Assembly: GCA_017354095.1 (NCBI GenBank)
Contig: JAFMRP010000225.1
Span: 1-7,324, forward strand
DNA: 7,324 nucleotides
Direction: 5' to 3'
Source of the DNA: Ktedonobacteraceae bacterium
Lineage (GTDB): Bacteria > Chloroflexota > Ktedonobacteria > Ktedonobacterales > Ktedonobacteraceae
Every line of letters starts with the position of its first letter. The first letter of the stretch is position 1. The position numbers and the translations under genes were made by a program. Of this stretch, positions 1 to 5,917 are shown piece by piece. The notes under the pieces are model-generated. The model worked only from the letters and a program-made list of their open reading frames with translations, was not told the origin of the DNA and did not search any database.

Positions 1-2
1 AT

Positions 3-518
3 ACCCCTGATTTCCAACTCCTGACGCCTTCTGCTTACTACAGTGCCCTGGCAAGTCCTCTGGCATTGCAAGCAGTCGTCGCGATCGTGACCTACCTGTG
101 GGCTCAGGGGGCCAGGCAAGCGATCGAGAGAGCCGAGCGCGTCGCCGCACTCGAGCGTATGCTTGCCGAACGAGATCGGGCGGCGTCTGAGCAGAAGCAG
201 CAGCTCGAGCAAGGGATTGCCCTGATCTTACAGACCCACATCCAGGCTGCCAATGGGAACTTTGACGTGCGGGCTCCTCTGGCGAGAGAGAACGTCCTTT
301 GGCAAGTGGCTCATAGCCTGAATACGCTACTGGCACGATTGCAGCGAGCGAGTCAATCCGAGCAGGAACTCCAGCGCGCGGAGGTGGAGGTGGCACGCCT
401 GGCGGAAGCGGTCCACCACGCGAAAGCGCGGCGATCTCCGCTCCAGATGGCCAAGAACGGAACGCTTCTTGATCCTCTGACGCAGGAACTGACAGGAACC
501 TCGATCAGCCCACTCTGA
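3..518 (+). CDS. membrane-anchored HAMP-like coiled-coil protein, C-terminal part
   Basis: The reading frame is open from the left edge of the window and ends at TGA 516-518, giving 171 visible residues. The true start lies upstream; the internal TTG at 66 has no reason to be the start. A hydrophobic stretch around visible residues 12-32 (ALASPLALQAVVAIVTYLW) looks like the last transmembrane helix. It is followed by a long charged helix rich in Ala, Arg, Glu and Gln. The segment containing AANGNFDVRAPL and then VAHSLNTLLARL resembles the linker and second helix of a HAMP domain, and a second coiled coil follows. No kinase, cyclase or methyl-accepting signature is seen before the stop. It may therefore be a sensor or scaffold with its sensory part upstream. 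The recombinase gene converges on it, ending 63 bp away, and I see no clear terminator between them. The call of membrane HAMP-like protein is fairly safe; the function is unknown. Confidence 0.6.
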   Translation, partial: TPDFQLLTPSAYYSALASPLALQAVVAIVTYLWAQGARQAIERAERVAALERMLAERDRAASEQKQQLEQGIALILQTHIQAANGNFDVRAPLARENVLWQVAHSLNTLLARLQRASQSEQELQRAEVEVARLAEAVHHAKARRSPLQMAKNGTLLDPLTQELTGTSISPL

Positions 519-581
519 GAGAACCTGCTGACGAGACACCCATGCTCTCCAATGCCCTCTCTTGCTGCTACGGATGCTGAT

Positions 582-1475
582 TTAACGCAGGTACGACCGC
601 AGAATCACGTCCAGACGGCTGTGGCCCAGATACTGCGACACTTCCAGGGCCGCAGCCTGATCGTAATCGCCTGGCCGTAAGCGACGATTGGTGGGAGGAA
701 GATCGCGCCTCGAGAGCCGTCGATACCAATCCTGCGCGTATTGTCTCCGCTGTGCCTGAGGATTGAGCAGCGAATACACCCCTCGGGGAAAGACCCGCTC
801 ACCAGGCACACGTCCTTCCAGCAGGAGCAGCACGTCCTGTTCTCGGCCTGGGTAGACCGGAGCACGCCGTGGGCGACCACCCTTACCATAGCCTTCCGCA
901 ATGACCACTTCCAGGTGATACCGTGGCCGTTGAGAGGGCTGGATATCTTCAACGCGAATGCGGCATGCTTCATCACGCCGAATGCCGCAGGCGGCAAAAA
1001 AGCGCTCCAGTGGCTCTGCGATGGCGGGATTTTTCCGACGATCACGTGCCGCTGGCTGGCGAGAGTAGCGAATATCCTGCCTGCGTCGTGGTGGGATAGC
1101 CACACCCGCCGCCAGGTCCCAGTTCCCGAAGAACAAGCGTAATCCGGAACGGTCGGCCTGTAAGGTCGCTGGGGTGTATCCTTGGGCCAGGCGCTCGCTC
1201 ACATAGGCAGTCACCAACTCTTCCGCTTGTGCCTCAAGCGCATCGAGACGATAGACCTGCCGTTGGGTTTTACACCAATCCAGGAAGTGCATGACCACCC
1301 CCTGGTACTTTTGCCGGGTTTTGAAGGAGTGCATCCTGCCCGTTGAGAGACTCCAGAGTGGCTCATCGCACTGCTCACGGAAGGCGCGTTTGACCTCCCT
1401 GCGGCTCTCGCCAATGGCCATCAGGCCATCCAGTCGCTTGAAGGCCGCATAGGTGATTCCCTCATGGGTTCCCAC
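582..1475 (-). CDS. tyrosine recombinase / phage-type integrase with altered HxxR box
   Basis: A 297-residue site-specific recombinase of the lambda integrase fold, which would cut and rejoin DNA through a 3'-phosphotyrosine. The N-terminal SAM-like DNA-binding part covers about residues 40-120 (HSFKTRQKYQGVVMHFLDWC, then SGLRLFFGN). The catalytic part starts near 150. Visible catalytic positions are Arg166 in GIRRDEA, Lys198 in GKGGRPR, Gly-His 284-285 in YLGHSR, and Tyr295 in RSYLR, three residues from the end. The HxxR box is odd: the best match is QAQR at 240-243, with Gln in place of His, and no histidine lies between residues 188 and 284. About 40 residues separate this box from the GH motif, which suggests the subfamily with an insert of the type LPP..RLRPGDYD. 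The start is GTG (plus-strand 1473-1475), chosen because AAAGGAGG lies five bases upstream. It is divergent from the replication genes. It may be inactive or weakened; the family call is firm. Confidence 0.88.
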   Translation of the reverse strand: MGTHEGITYAAFKRLDGLMAIGESRREVKRAFREQCDEPLWSLSTGRMHSFKTRQKYQGVVMHFLDWCKTQRQVYRLDALEAQAEELVTAYVSERLAQGYTPATLQADRSGLRLFFGNWDLAAGVAIPPRRRQDIRYSRQPAARDRRKNPAIAEPLERFFAACGIRRDEACRIRVEDIQPSQRPRYHLEVVIAEGYGKGGRPRRAPVYPGREQDVLLLLEGRVPGERVFPRGVYSLLNPQAQRRQYAQDWYRRLSRRDLPPTNRRLRPGDYDQAAALEVSQYLGHSRLDVILRSYLR

Positions 1476-1480
1476 ATATC

Positions 1481-1488
1481 CCTCCTTT
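1481..1488 (-). promoter_or_regulatory. ribosome binding site of the recombinase
   Basis: On the minus strand AAAGGAGG ends five bases before a GTG codon. This near-perfect Shine-Dalgarno sequence fixes the GTG start at 1473-1475. I saw no convincing -10/-35 pair just upstream on this strand. Confidence 0.8.
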
Positions 1489-2147
1489 GCTCGTGTGGTA
1501 GTTCTTCACCATTCCAGGTTCATGATGCGTTGTTCAATCCATCCGAAGCTCTGCTCCTGTCACAAGGTGATGGCGCTCCTCGACCCTCATGTTCCTTGTA
1601 TTTCTGTTTCTTCGGACGAGGTCCGCCTCGCCGAAGCTCCACAAATCTGGCTACCAGAGGTAACCAGGACATCGACACATTCCGCGATCATCGCCACATG
1701 GTTGATGTGACGAGAAGACACCGAGAGCGCGGAACCTCCGTGACCCCGGTGGATGGGAACCACTTGCGATGGAAGGTGGTCCATGGTCAAGGATTCCTGG
1801 GCTGCATCGGGGCAGCCAGGAGAAGCCCACTAGGGATGGCTTCTCCATACCTCTGTGGCATGGGTATTCAGCAACAAGCCCAGTGTCCAGCAAGAGATAC
1901 ACCTTTACAAACAGCAGCATATCCAACCAATATGTGGAGAGCAAGAGCCTTGTTCGCTGAAAATGGACCCGATTCTCCAGGGGGTCATCCAGGCAACATA
2001 TGGCTTCGGAAGCGGCCCGAGCTCCCCATGGAAAAAACCTGACCGTATGGTTTCAGGTGTCCTACCAAAAAGCCAAAGCGACGACCAAGGCGACATCTCA
2101 CCACCCATACCTTGACCATCACCAGGACGAAGTGACAAGCACCCTTA
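1489..2147. other. non-coding or decayed region with several stem-loops
   Basis: No recognisable protein is encoded here on either strand. The longest plus-strand frame (1464-2042, 192 codons) starts inside the recombinase gene without a ribosome binding site. Its product is rich in Cys, His, Arg, Pro and Ser with no motif, so I treat it as chance. Minus-strand frames in 1587-2138 are also unconvincing. The stretch contains a run of hairpins between about 1695 and 1885, one of them perfect over 9 bp. Near 2039-2058 there is also a hairpin with ACCTGA and TCAGGT arms. It lies between the divergent recombinase and replication genes, a place where phages and integrative plasmids often keep regulators, excision factors or attachment and origin sites. 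That position is the only hint to its role. Confidence 0.5.
1819..1846. repeat. perfect 9-bp inverted repeat (hairpin)
   Basis: GGAGAAGCC at 1819-1827 is matched by its exact reverse complement GGCTTCTCC at 1838-1846, with a 10-base loop. No T-run follows on either strand, so it is not an ordinary terminator. It directly abuts another stem: CCTGGGCTGC (1796-1805) with GCAGCCAGG (1812-1820), one bulged G. A third stem lies just before that (1756-1782). This arrangement suits a structured RNA or a protein-binding site. Confidence 0.55.
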
Positions 2148-2177
2148 TTGACAGCAGCTTATTTTCTATTCTAAAAT
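2148..2177 (+). promoter_or_regulatory. sigma70-type promoter of a small transcription unit
   Basis: TTGACA (2148-2153) is a perfect -35 box. An 18-base spacer separates it from TAAAAT (2172-2177), a good -10 box. The surrounding 2155-2205 stretch is notably AT-rich compared with the rest of the window. The predicted transcript would start near 2184. It would cover the small CxxC reading frame at 2228 and, if the weak terminator is passed, could continue toward the replication genes 700 bp away, for which I see no nearer promoter. Confidence 0.6.
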
Positions 2178-2227
2178 ACCAAATATTCTTTTTGCCCCTT
2201 TTATGTCATGGAAAGGATTTGGAAAAC

Positions 2228-2296
2228 ATGAGATGTCCACTGTGTGGATACCGATCGTCCTGGTTTGAGCATTGCCCCGATGTAGTAGCCGCCTGA
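2228..2296 (+). CDS. 22-residue CxxC peptide, possible zinc-knuckle microprotein
   Basis: ATG at 2228 opens a frame reading MRCPLCGYRSSWFEHC and six more residues before TGA at 2294-2296. Cys3 and Cys6 in CPLCG form a typical zinc-ribbon knuckle, and His16-Cys17 could complete a four-ligand site. AAAGGA lies at 2212-2217, ten bases before the ATG, a long but usable spacing. The same frame is open further upstream (first residues back from TTG 2219), so an N-terminal extension is possible. It sits about 50 bases after a near-consensus promoter and its stop codon falls in the loop of a small hairpin. Evidence for translation is only this context. It could equally be a leader peptide or a chance frame, and I know of no named family it belongs to. 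Confidence 0.35.
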   Translation: MRCPLCGYRSSWFEHCPDVVAA

Positions 2297-2310
2297 GCGG
2301 TTCTTTCTCG
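2287..2310 (+). terminator. weak candidate terminator after the CxxC frame
   Basis: AGCCGC (2287-2292) can pair with GCGGTT (2297-2302) including one G-T pair, with the loop CTGA. It is followed by the T-rich TTCTTTCTC. The stem is short and the T-run interrupted, so termination would be partial at best. The loop contains the TGA stop of the small frame. Confidence 0.3.
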
Positions 2311-2409
2311 TCGTTCTCGGATGTCGGATGCAGGTTTCTGGCCTTCGTCGTCATCGTGTGGTTATGGTTTCAAGTGATGCATCATTGAGGTGTTAACGAA
2401 CTCGCTCGC

Positions 2410-2448
2410 CTGGTGCCTTCGCTTCTCTGGAGTGTGCAAAGGCACCAG
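2410..2448. repeat. perfect 10-bp inverted repeat with 19-base spacer
   Basis: CTGGTGCCTT (2410-2419) is matched by AAGGCACCAG (2439-2448). The arm centres are 29 bases apart, close to three helical turns, which would suit two protein subunits on the same DNA face. No T-run follows, so it does not look like a terminator. Its place upstream of the replication genes makes an operator, an origin motif or a recombinase arm site possible; none can be shown from the sequence. Confidence 0.55.
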
Positions 2449-2753
2449 ACATCCCCTCATCACACGAACAAGCCACTGCGAACCATCGACGGTGAAGGAT
2501 GCGCACATTGCTGGGCCATGGTATGACACAGCAAGAGCATCCATCCGATGAGCGAGATAGATGAATCACATCCGTATATCCCCCCTCAGAATCGCGCGTT
2601 TCCTTCTCCTGGCTTTCCTTACAGCACACGTGCTCCTCTCCGCTCCAGCAACCGCTTTTCTCACCGACGGACCGTCTCACACCCTACATCTTCCATACAT
2701 CCAAAATGGAGAGCGGATGTTCTGGTCTTTTCCGCTGGGTTCTTGCACACTAG

Positions 2754-2769
2754 CAAGGAGGTCTCCTTG
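2754..2769. repeat. 7-bp hairpin enclosing an AAGGAGGT sequence
   Basis: CAAGGAG (2754-2760) and CTCCTTG (2763-2769) are perfect complements around GT, followed by TTT. The left arm and centre spell AAGGAGGT, an ideal Shine-Dalgarno sequence that would be hidden in the stem. No good start codon follows at the right distance, so it may instead be a weak terminator or a chance palindrome 105 bases before the replication gene. Confidence 0.35.
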
Positions 2770-2874
2770 TTTCGATCGTGAAGCACGGAAACGCCTTGGA
2801 GCTCTTCTTCCGTATCGCAGCGCGGAGTGTGCTTGCGATGGAGAGAGAACAAGAACACTGACTGGAGGAAGATC

Positions 2875-3873
2875 ATGGCCCGAAGCCGCAGTGTACCCAC
2901 TGATTTATTTGAGCAGCCTGATTTTTTTGAGTTGGAGAGCGACACCCAAATTATTCTGGTAGGGCTTGTTTTGGGTGCCGATGATTATGGACGTGGTGTG
3001 GCCCATCACCGACTGCTTGCTCGCAAATTGGATAAAGAAGAGCGCCTGATTGAACAGGCCCTCACCACCCTCCAAGCACGGAACTGGCTGTGCTGCTATC
3101 GGGTGGGGAGTGGATACTACTATGCGCTGACCTGCTGGCAGGAATGGCAAACCCTGCATAAACCTACCCCCTCTAAGTATCCCGCCCCACCGCCTTCGCC
3201 GTCCGATCCTGCCCCTCCGAGGGATCCTCATCCATCTGGGGATTCCCAGGGAGATTCAGGGATTCCCCAAATTCCCCTGGAACATCCCGGCACTACCGGG
3301 GATATCCGCCCTGAAGAAGAAGAGGAAGAAGAACATGAACATGAAAAGGAAGAAAGAAAAAGAAACGAAGACGAAGCACTTCCGGGAACAGCCGTTCCCG
3401 CCCTCGCTTCCCCACTCCGCGTCGGCAGCGACGACGGTTCACTCACACAAGGAACTCTATTGCAGAAAACGCATCAGGTGGCGCAGATTCTCCAGCTACC
3501 GATGAGTGAGGCCTTGATGCGAGTGATCATCGATTACGGCTCAGACGAGTCACTCTCGCTGCTGGGAGAAGCCGACGCGGCTCACGAATGGATCGAGGAT
3601 CGGCACCGTAATGGCAAGGGGCAAGTCATGACCCCCACCTTTTTCCGGCGCTGGCTGGGCCGTGAACGGGCAAGTATGCAGGCATACCAACAGCTTCATC
3701 TCCAGGAGCATACGTCAAGAACATCGCTTTCCATGGCAAGGGTCGCCAGAAGGAGAGCCGCGCCAGCCCCATCAGAAGATCCCTATGCCGCCTTCGTGGA
3801 GCGGCGCGTCCGGGAACTGGCAGCTGAAGACTCCAAGCGCGAGGCACAGCAGAAAGGAGTCGCTGTGGTATGA
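2875..3873 (+). CDS. phage-type replication protein, winged-helix (replisome organiser-like)
   Basis: A 332-residue protein. Residues 1-100 match the N-terminal winged-helix layout of phage replication proteins (O/DnaD-like organisers): a PTDLFEQPDFFEL opening, GLVLGADDYGRG, a helix-turn-helix around 45-70, a YYYALTCWQEWQ wing near 81-92, and HKPTPSKYP. A linker follows: Pro-rich at 98-145, then an acidic Glu/His/Lys run at 147-168. The C-terminal part (195-320) contains alpha-helical segments and FFRRWLGRERASMQAY, as in the region that contacts the helicase or its loader. The start is ATG 2875, with GGAGGA at 2864-2869; the longer frame from 2827 has no such site. Its stop overlaps the next start (ATGA at 3870-3873), so the two genes are translationally coupled. 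It probably binds the element's origin and recruits the loader. The family is inferred from sequence pattern; the exact origin is not visible. Confidence 0.72.
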   Translation: MARSRSVPTDLFEQPDFFELESDTQIILVGLVLGADDYGRGVAHHRLLARKLDKEERLIEQALTTLQARNWLCCYRVGSGYYYALTCWQEWQTLHKPTPSKYPAPPPSPSDPAPPRDPHPSGDSQGDSGIPQIPLEHPGTTGDIRPEEEEEEEHEHEKEERKRNEDEALPGTAVPALASPLRVGSDDGSLTQGTLLQKTHQVAQILQLPMSEALMRVIIDYGSDESLSLLGEADAAHEWIEDRHRNGKGQVMTPTFFRRWLGRERASMQAYQQLHLQEHTSRTSLSMARVARRRAAPAPSEDPYAAFVERRVRELAAEDSKREAQQKGVAVV

Positions 3874-4664
3874 ACCGAGCAGGAACTTTCACGCATGTTC
3901 CCAACTGGGCCAGGCGCTTTTTGAGCCAGGACCCGGCAGACAAAACCTGGACCTGTGCCACCTGTGGGGAGATCGAGCCGTTCCACTTTGCTCCAGGGTG
4001 GTATGCGCGGCGGCGCTGTGCCTGTGAACAGCGGGCGGAAGAGCTGCGGCAGCGACAGAGCGTGGCGCGTACACTGGGGCAGGTGCTCACGGAGGCACAG
4101 CGAGCACAGACCTATCGCTGGCTGGGTGCCTCCTGGGCAGCGCATGATCTGGAGGAGAAGACCTTCGCGAATTTCGAGCGACAGCGCCAATCTGCAGCCT
4201 TTGCCCGTGTTCGTGCCTTCGCCTTCAATCCCCAGGGGAACCTGCTGCTCTACGGCCCCTACGGGCTGGGCAAAACCCATTTGTTGGCGGCACTGGCCAA
4301 TCTCAGACGCTCGGCAGGCAGACCGTGCCTCTTCGCCTCGGCGGTCACGCTCTTTGATGCCATCCAGGAGCGGGTGAGCAACAACGAGGATTATCAGAGC
4401 TTGATCAAACAAGCGCTCCGAACACCCTTATTCCTGCTGGATGATCCTGATAAGCCCAAGTGGAGCGAGTTTCGGGAAGAAATCTATTATCAATTGATCG
4501 ATGGGCGCACACGTAAAGGACTACCGCTGGCTCTAGCATCGAACTGTACGCCTGCCGAACTGGACCAGTACATCGGTGGGGCAGCTCGTTCGCGGCTTAT
4601 GAGAGATCTCTTCCCGCTGCAAATGACCGGGAGAGACTATCGTTTAGGGCGTCACGACGCCTGA
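3870..4664 (+). CDS. DnaC-like helicase-loader ATPase (AAA+)
   Basis: A 264-residue protein of the DnaC/IstB/phage loader type, expected to load the host replicative helicase at the origin bound by the preceding protein. A likely zinc site comes first: Cys29 and Cys32 in CATC, then Cys50 and Cys52 in CAC. A helical linker covers about 55-100. The AAA+ core has Walker A GPYGLGKT at 129-136, Walker B LFLLDD at 187-192, sensor 1 SN at 224-225, and a candidate arginine finger in AARSRLM at 238-244. All key ATPase residues are present. The start ATG 3870 overlaps the upstream stop by four bases, with AAAGGAGT about ten bases before it. The gene ends in three in-frame stops, TGA TAA TAA (4662-4670). 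IstB, the transposition partner of IS21, has the same core, but no IstA-type transposase is adjacent. The neighbour and the Cys pattern favour a replication role. Confidence 0.85.
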   Translation: MNRAGTFTHVPNWARRFLSQDPADKTWTCATCGEIEPFHFAPGWYARRRCACEQRAEELRQRQSVARTLGQVLTEAQRAQTYRWLGASWAAHDLEEKTFANFERQRQSAAFARVRAFAFNPQGNLLLYGPYGLGKTHLLAALANLRRSAGRPCLFASAVTLFDAIQERVSNNEDYQSLIKQALRTPLFLLDDPDKPKWSEFREEIYYQLIDGRTRKGLPLALASNCTPAELDQYIGGAARSRLMRDLFPLQMTGRDYRLGRHDA

Positions 4665-4697
4665 TAATAACGATGCCGAGAGAACCGAGGAGCACGA

Positions 4698-4829
4698 ATG
4701 GGCAAAGGCCGAGTCAGAAAACGCCGGGAGACAATGATCTATGAGCGCCCAAACAGACCATCAAGATGCGTTGCCATGATGAAAACATCGAGAAACCCAT
4801 GCAGCGAGAAGAAAAGAGGAATGTTCTGA
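4698..4829 (+). CDS. 43-residue highly basic peptide, unknown
   Basis: This short frame follows the loader gene by 33 bases and has GAGGAG at 4687-4692, five bases before its ATG, a better ribosome binding site than the larger overlapping frame possesses. It begins MGKGRVRKRRETMIYERPN, and 14 of its 43 residues are Lys or Arg. Such charge would suit nucleic-acid binding. It ends at TGA 4827-4829, inside the start of the next ORF in another frame. It could be a genuine small operon member, or the true beginning of the downstream gene separated from it by a frameshift near 4780-4825. I recognise no family. Confidence 0.4.
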   Translation: MGKGRVRKRRETMIYERPNRPSRCVAMMKTSRNPCSEKKRGMF

Positions 4830-5695
4830 CGCCCGCAAAACGGAAACGCTTGCTGAAGCGTTTTGGCCCCTGCCCAGCAGGGTATACGCATCTGCATCGC
4901 GGTGCCTTTGAAACGGCCCTGGAAGACGAAGACGAGGAGCTTGAGTCCGATCGCTGGTGCAGCCACTCGGCCTGGGGCCAGGAGTGCTGGCAGGTGGTGG
5001 CACAATGGACCTGGAATCTCAGACTCGAACTGGGGCATCAACTGGCCCCTGAACCGCTGCGTACCACCGAGTTTGCACCTGCCCTCGATCCTTTGCCTAA
5101 CCACGAACTCACATCTGCGGACTCACCAACTTCGGGGTATGCACCACCCGTCCCCGCGACGTCCTGGAAAGCTGGCCGCTTCACGGGGACAGACTTTCCT
5201 GTTCAATCTGATGGAACGCTCCGGTGTCCAGCAGGCAATGTGTTGGTTCCCCACGAGCACCGGCAAGAACGTGATGGCAGTCTGCGCGTGGTCTATGCTG
5301 CTAGCATTCGCGATTGTCGTCCGTGTCCCTTGCGCGGGCAGTGCCAATGGAACGGCAGCGCAACGGCCAAACCGCGCCAGGTGAGCATCTTGCTCCATCC
5401 TCTGCTGGTGGGATCGGCCCCATTACTCTGGCGAGACTGGCACCGGCGACACCAGCGGCAAGCGTGCTTGCACTTGCACCACCAACACCTGGATATGCAG
5501 ATAAGGTCTGCTCTTCTTCCCACGCCGACCACTTCCCCTCCAGTCCTCTCTCGTGCCCAACGTGCGCATTACCGCTTGTCATGGGAGGAGCGACTGGCTC
5601 GTAATGCTCGAACCAATCAGACTGATCGGATCACGCTCACCCTTTTCGGGATTCCAGACCGCGTGGCAACCTTTCTCAGCCTGTCCACCACCTAA
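4766..5695 (+). CDS. chimeric ORF: unknown N-terminal part fused to transposase tail
   Basis: A 309-codon frame in two parts. Residues 1 to about 120 are a charged sequence with an acidic run (EDEDEELES at 53-61) and many Trp; I do not recognise it. From about residue 125 the sequence reads as the C-terminal part of a DDE transposase of the IS1182-like kind: SWKAGRFTGTDFPV, then RCPAG (Cys154), VVYAASIRDCRPCPLRGQC (Cys184, Cys187, Cys193), KPRQVSILLHPL, and the tail LSWEERLARNAR...LTLFGIP. The catalytic DDE core that should precede this tail is absent. Start codons at 4766 and 4799 both lack a ribosome binding site. Codons in both parts favour G or C in third position, so both look like former coding sequence. 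I infer an insertion sequence that was mostly deleted, leaving its end joined in frame to a gene of the replication operon. The product is probably not a working transposase. Confidence 0.55.
   Translation: MRCHDENIEKPMQREEKRNVLTPAKRKRLLKRFGPCPAGYTHLHRGAFETALEDEDEELESDRWCSHSAWGQECWQVVAQWTWNLRLELGHQLAPEPLRTTEFAPALDPLPNHELTSADSPTSGYAPPVPATSWKAGRFTGTDFPVQSDGTLRCPAGNVLVPHEHRQERDGSLRVVYAASIRDCRPCPLRGQCQWNGSATAKPRQVSILLHPLLVGSAPLLWRDWHRRHQRQACLHLHHQHLDMQIRSALLPTPTTSPPVLSRAQRAHYRLSWEERLARNARTNQTDRITLTLFGIPDRVATFLSLSTT
5138..5695 (+). mobile_element. remnant of a DDE transposase gene (Cys-rich C-terminal domain only)
   Basis: Only the last 185 residues or so of the transposase are left. They include the four-Cys zinc-like cluster (CPAG, then CRPCPLRGQC) typical of the C-terminal part of IS1182-type enzymes. 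No catalytic Asp or Glu region, no target-site duplication and no terminal inverted repeat could be recognised by eye on either side. The family assignment comes from memory of similar proteins and is moderate. That this is a truncated element is better supported, because the catalytic domain is missing from all frames upstream. Confidence 0.55.
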
Positions 5696-5830
5696 CACCT
5701 CCTTCATACCACCTCCAGGCATCGGTGTCGGCGCTTTTGTCGAGGCGTAGCGAATGCTTGTTCGGAGAGGGCAGAATCTGGTTTCTGAAAAACATCCAGG
5801 CGTCGAGCTGTTCCCCATCTCATAAAAGGG

Positions 5831-5860
5831 TTGCCGAAGCCGTGATCCACATGCTATGCT
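5831..5860 (+). promoter_or_regulatory. candidate promoter of the hydrolase gene
   Basis: TTGCCG (5831-5836) and TATGCT (5855-5860) are separated by 18 bases, a plausible sigma70-type pair about 60 bases before the hydrolase start. The match is moderate. It would give the hydrolase a transcript independent of the replication operon. Confidence 0.4.
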
Positions 5861-5917
5861 GGATGTGCTGCGACATCAGAGGCAGTTTGTTCAGACAGAG
5901 AGAGGAAGAGATCTGAG

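Larger units (their letters stand above)
2311..2874. other. upstream region of the replication genes, no convincing gene
   Basis: Apart from the 10-bp inverted repeat, a 10-bp palindrome TGATGCATCA (2375-2384) and a 7-bp hairpin (2754-2769), I see no firm feature here. One plus-strand frame starting at ATG 2561 opens with a stretch that imitates a signal peptide. However, it lacks a ribosome binding site, has no recognisable body, and overlaps the start of the replication gene by 88 bases. I found no clear promoter or iterons in front of the replication gene. Confidence 0.4.

Noticed and set aside
605..1142. Frames on both strands inside the recombinase gene (605-1105 minus and 741-1142 plus)
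   Set aside because: Both are shadows of the recombinase, whose motifs are clear in its own frame.
1464..2042. 192-codon plus-strand open frame behind the recombinase start
   Set aside because: It begins inside the recombinase gene, has no ribosome binding site, no motif, and an odd Cys/His/Arg/Ser-rich composition. It is best seen as a chance frame in a GC-rich gap.
1695..2140. Group II intron or other ribozyme in the structured gap
   Set aside because: I looked for the GTGCG-type start and a domain V hairpin with an AGC/CGT bulge pattern and did not find them. No reverse-transcriptase frame is present.
3228..3446. Serine-rich minus-strand frame
   Set aside because: It is the reverse reading of the Glu-rich purine tract of the replication gene and has no independent support.
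3870..4664. IstB of an IS21-family element
   Set aside because: The AAA+ core alone would fit, but no IstA is next to it. The N-terminal Cys cluster and the coupled winged-helix replication gene fit a helicase loader better.
5301..5818. Several overlapping frames on both strands in the transposase tail and behind it
   Set aside because: No motifs or ribosome binding sites; they are shadows of the 4766-5695 frame or chance frames in the short gap before the hydrolase.
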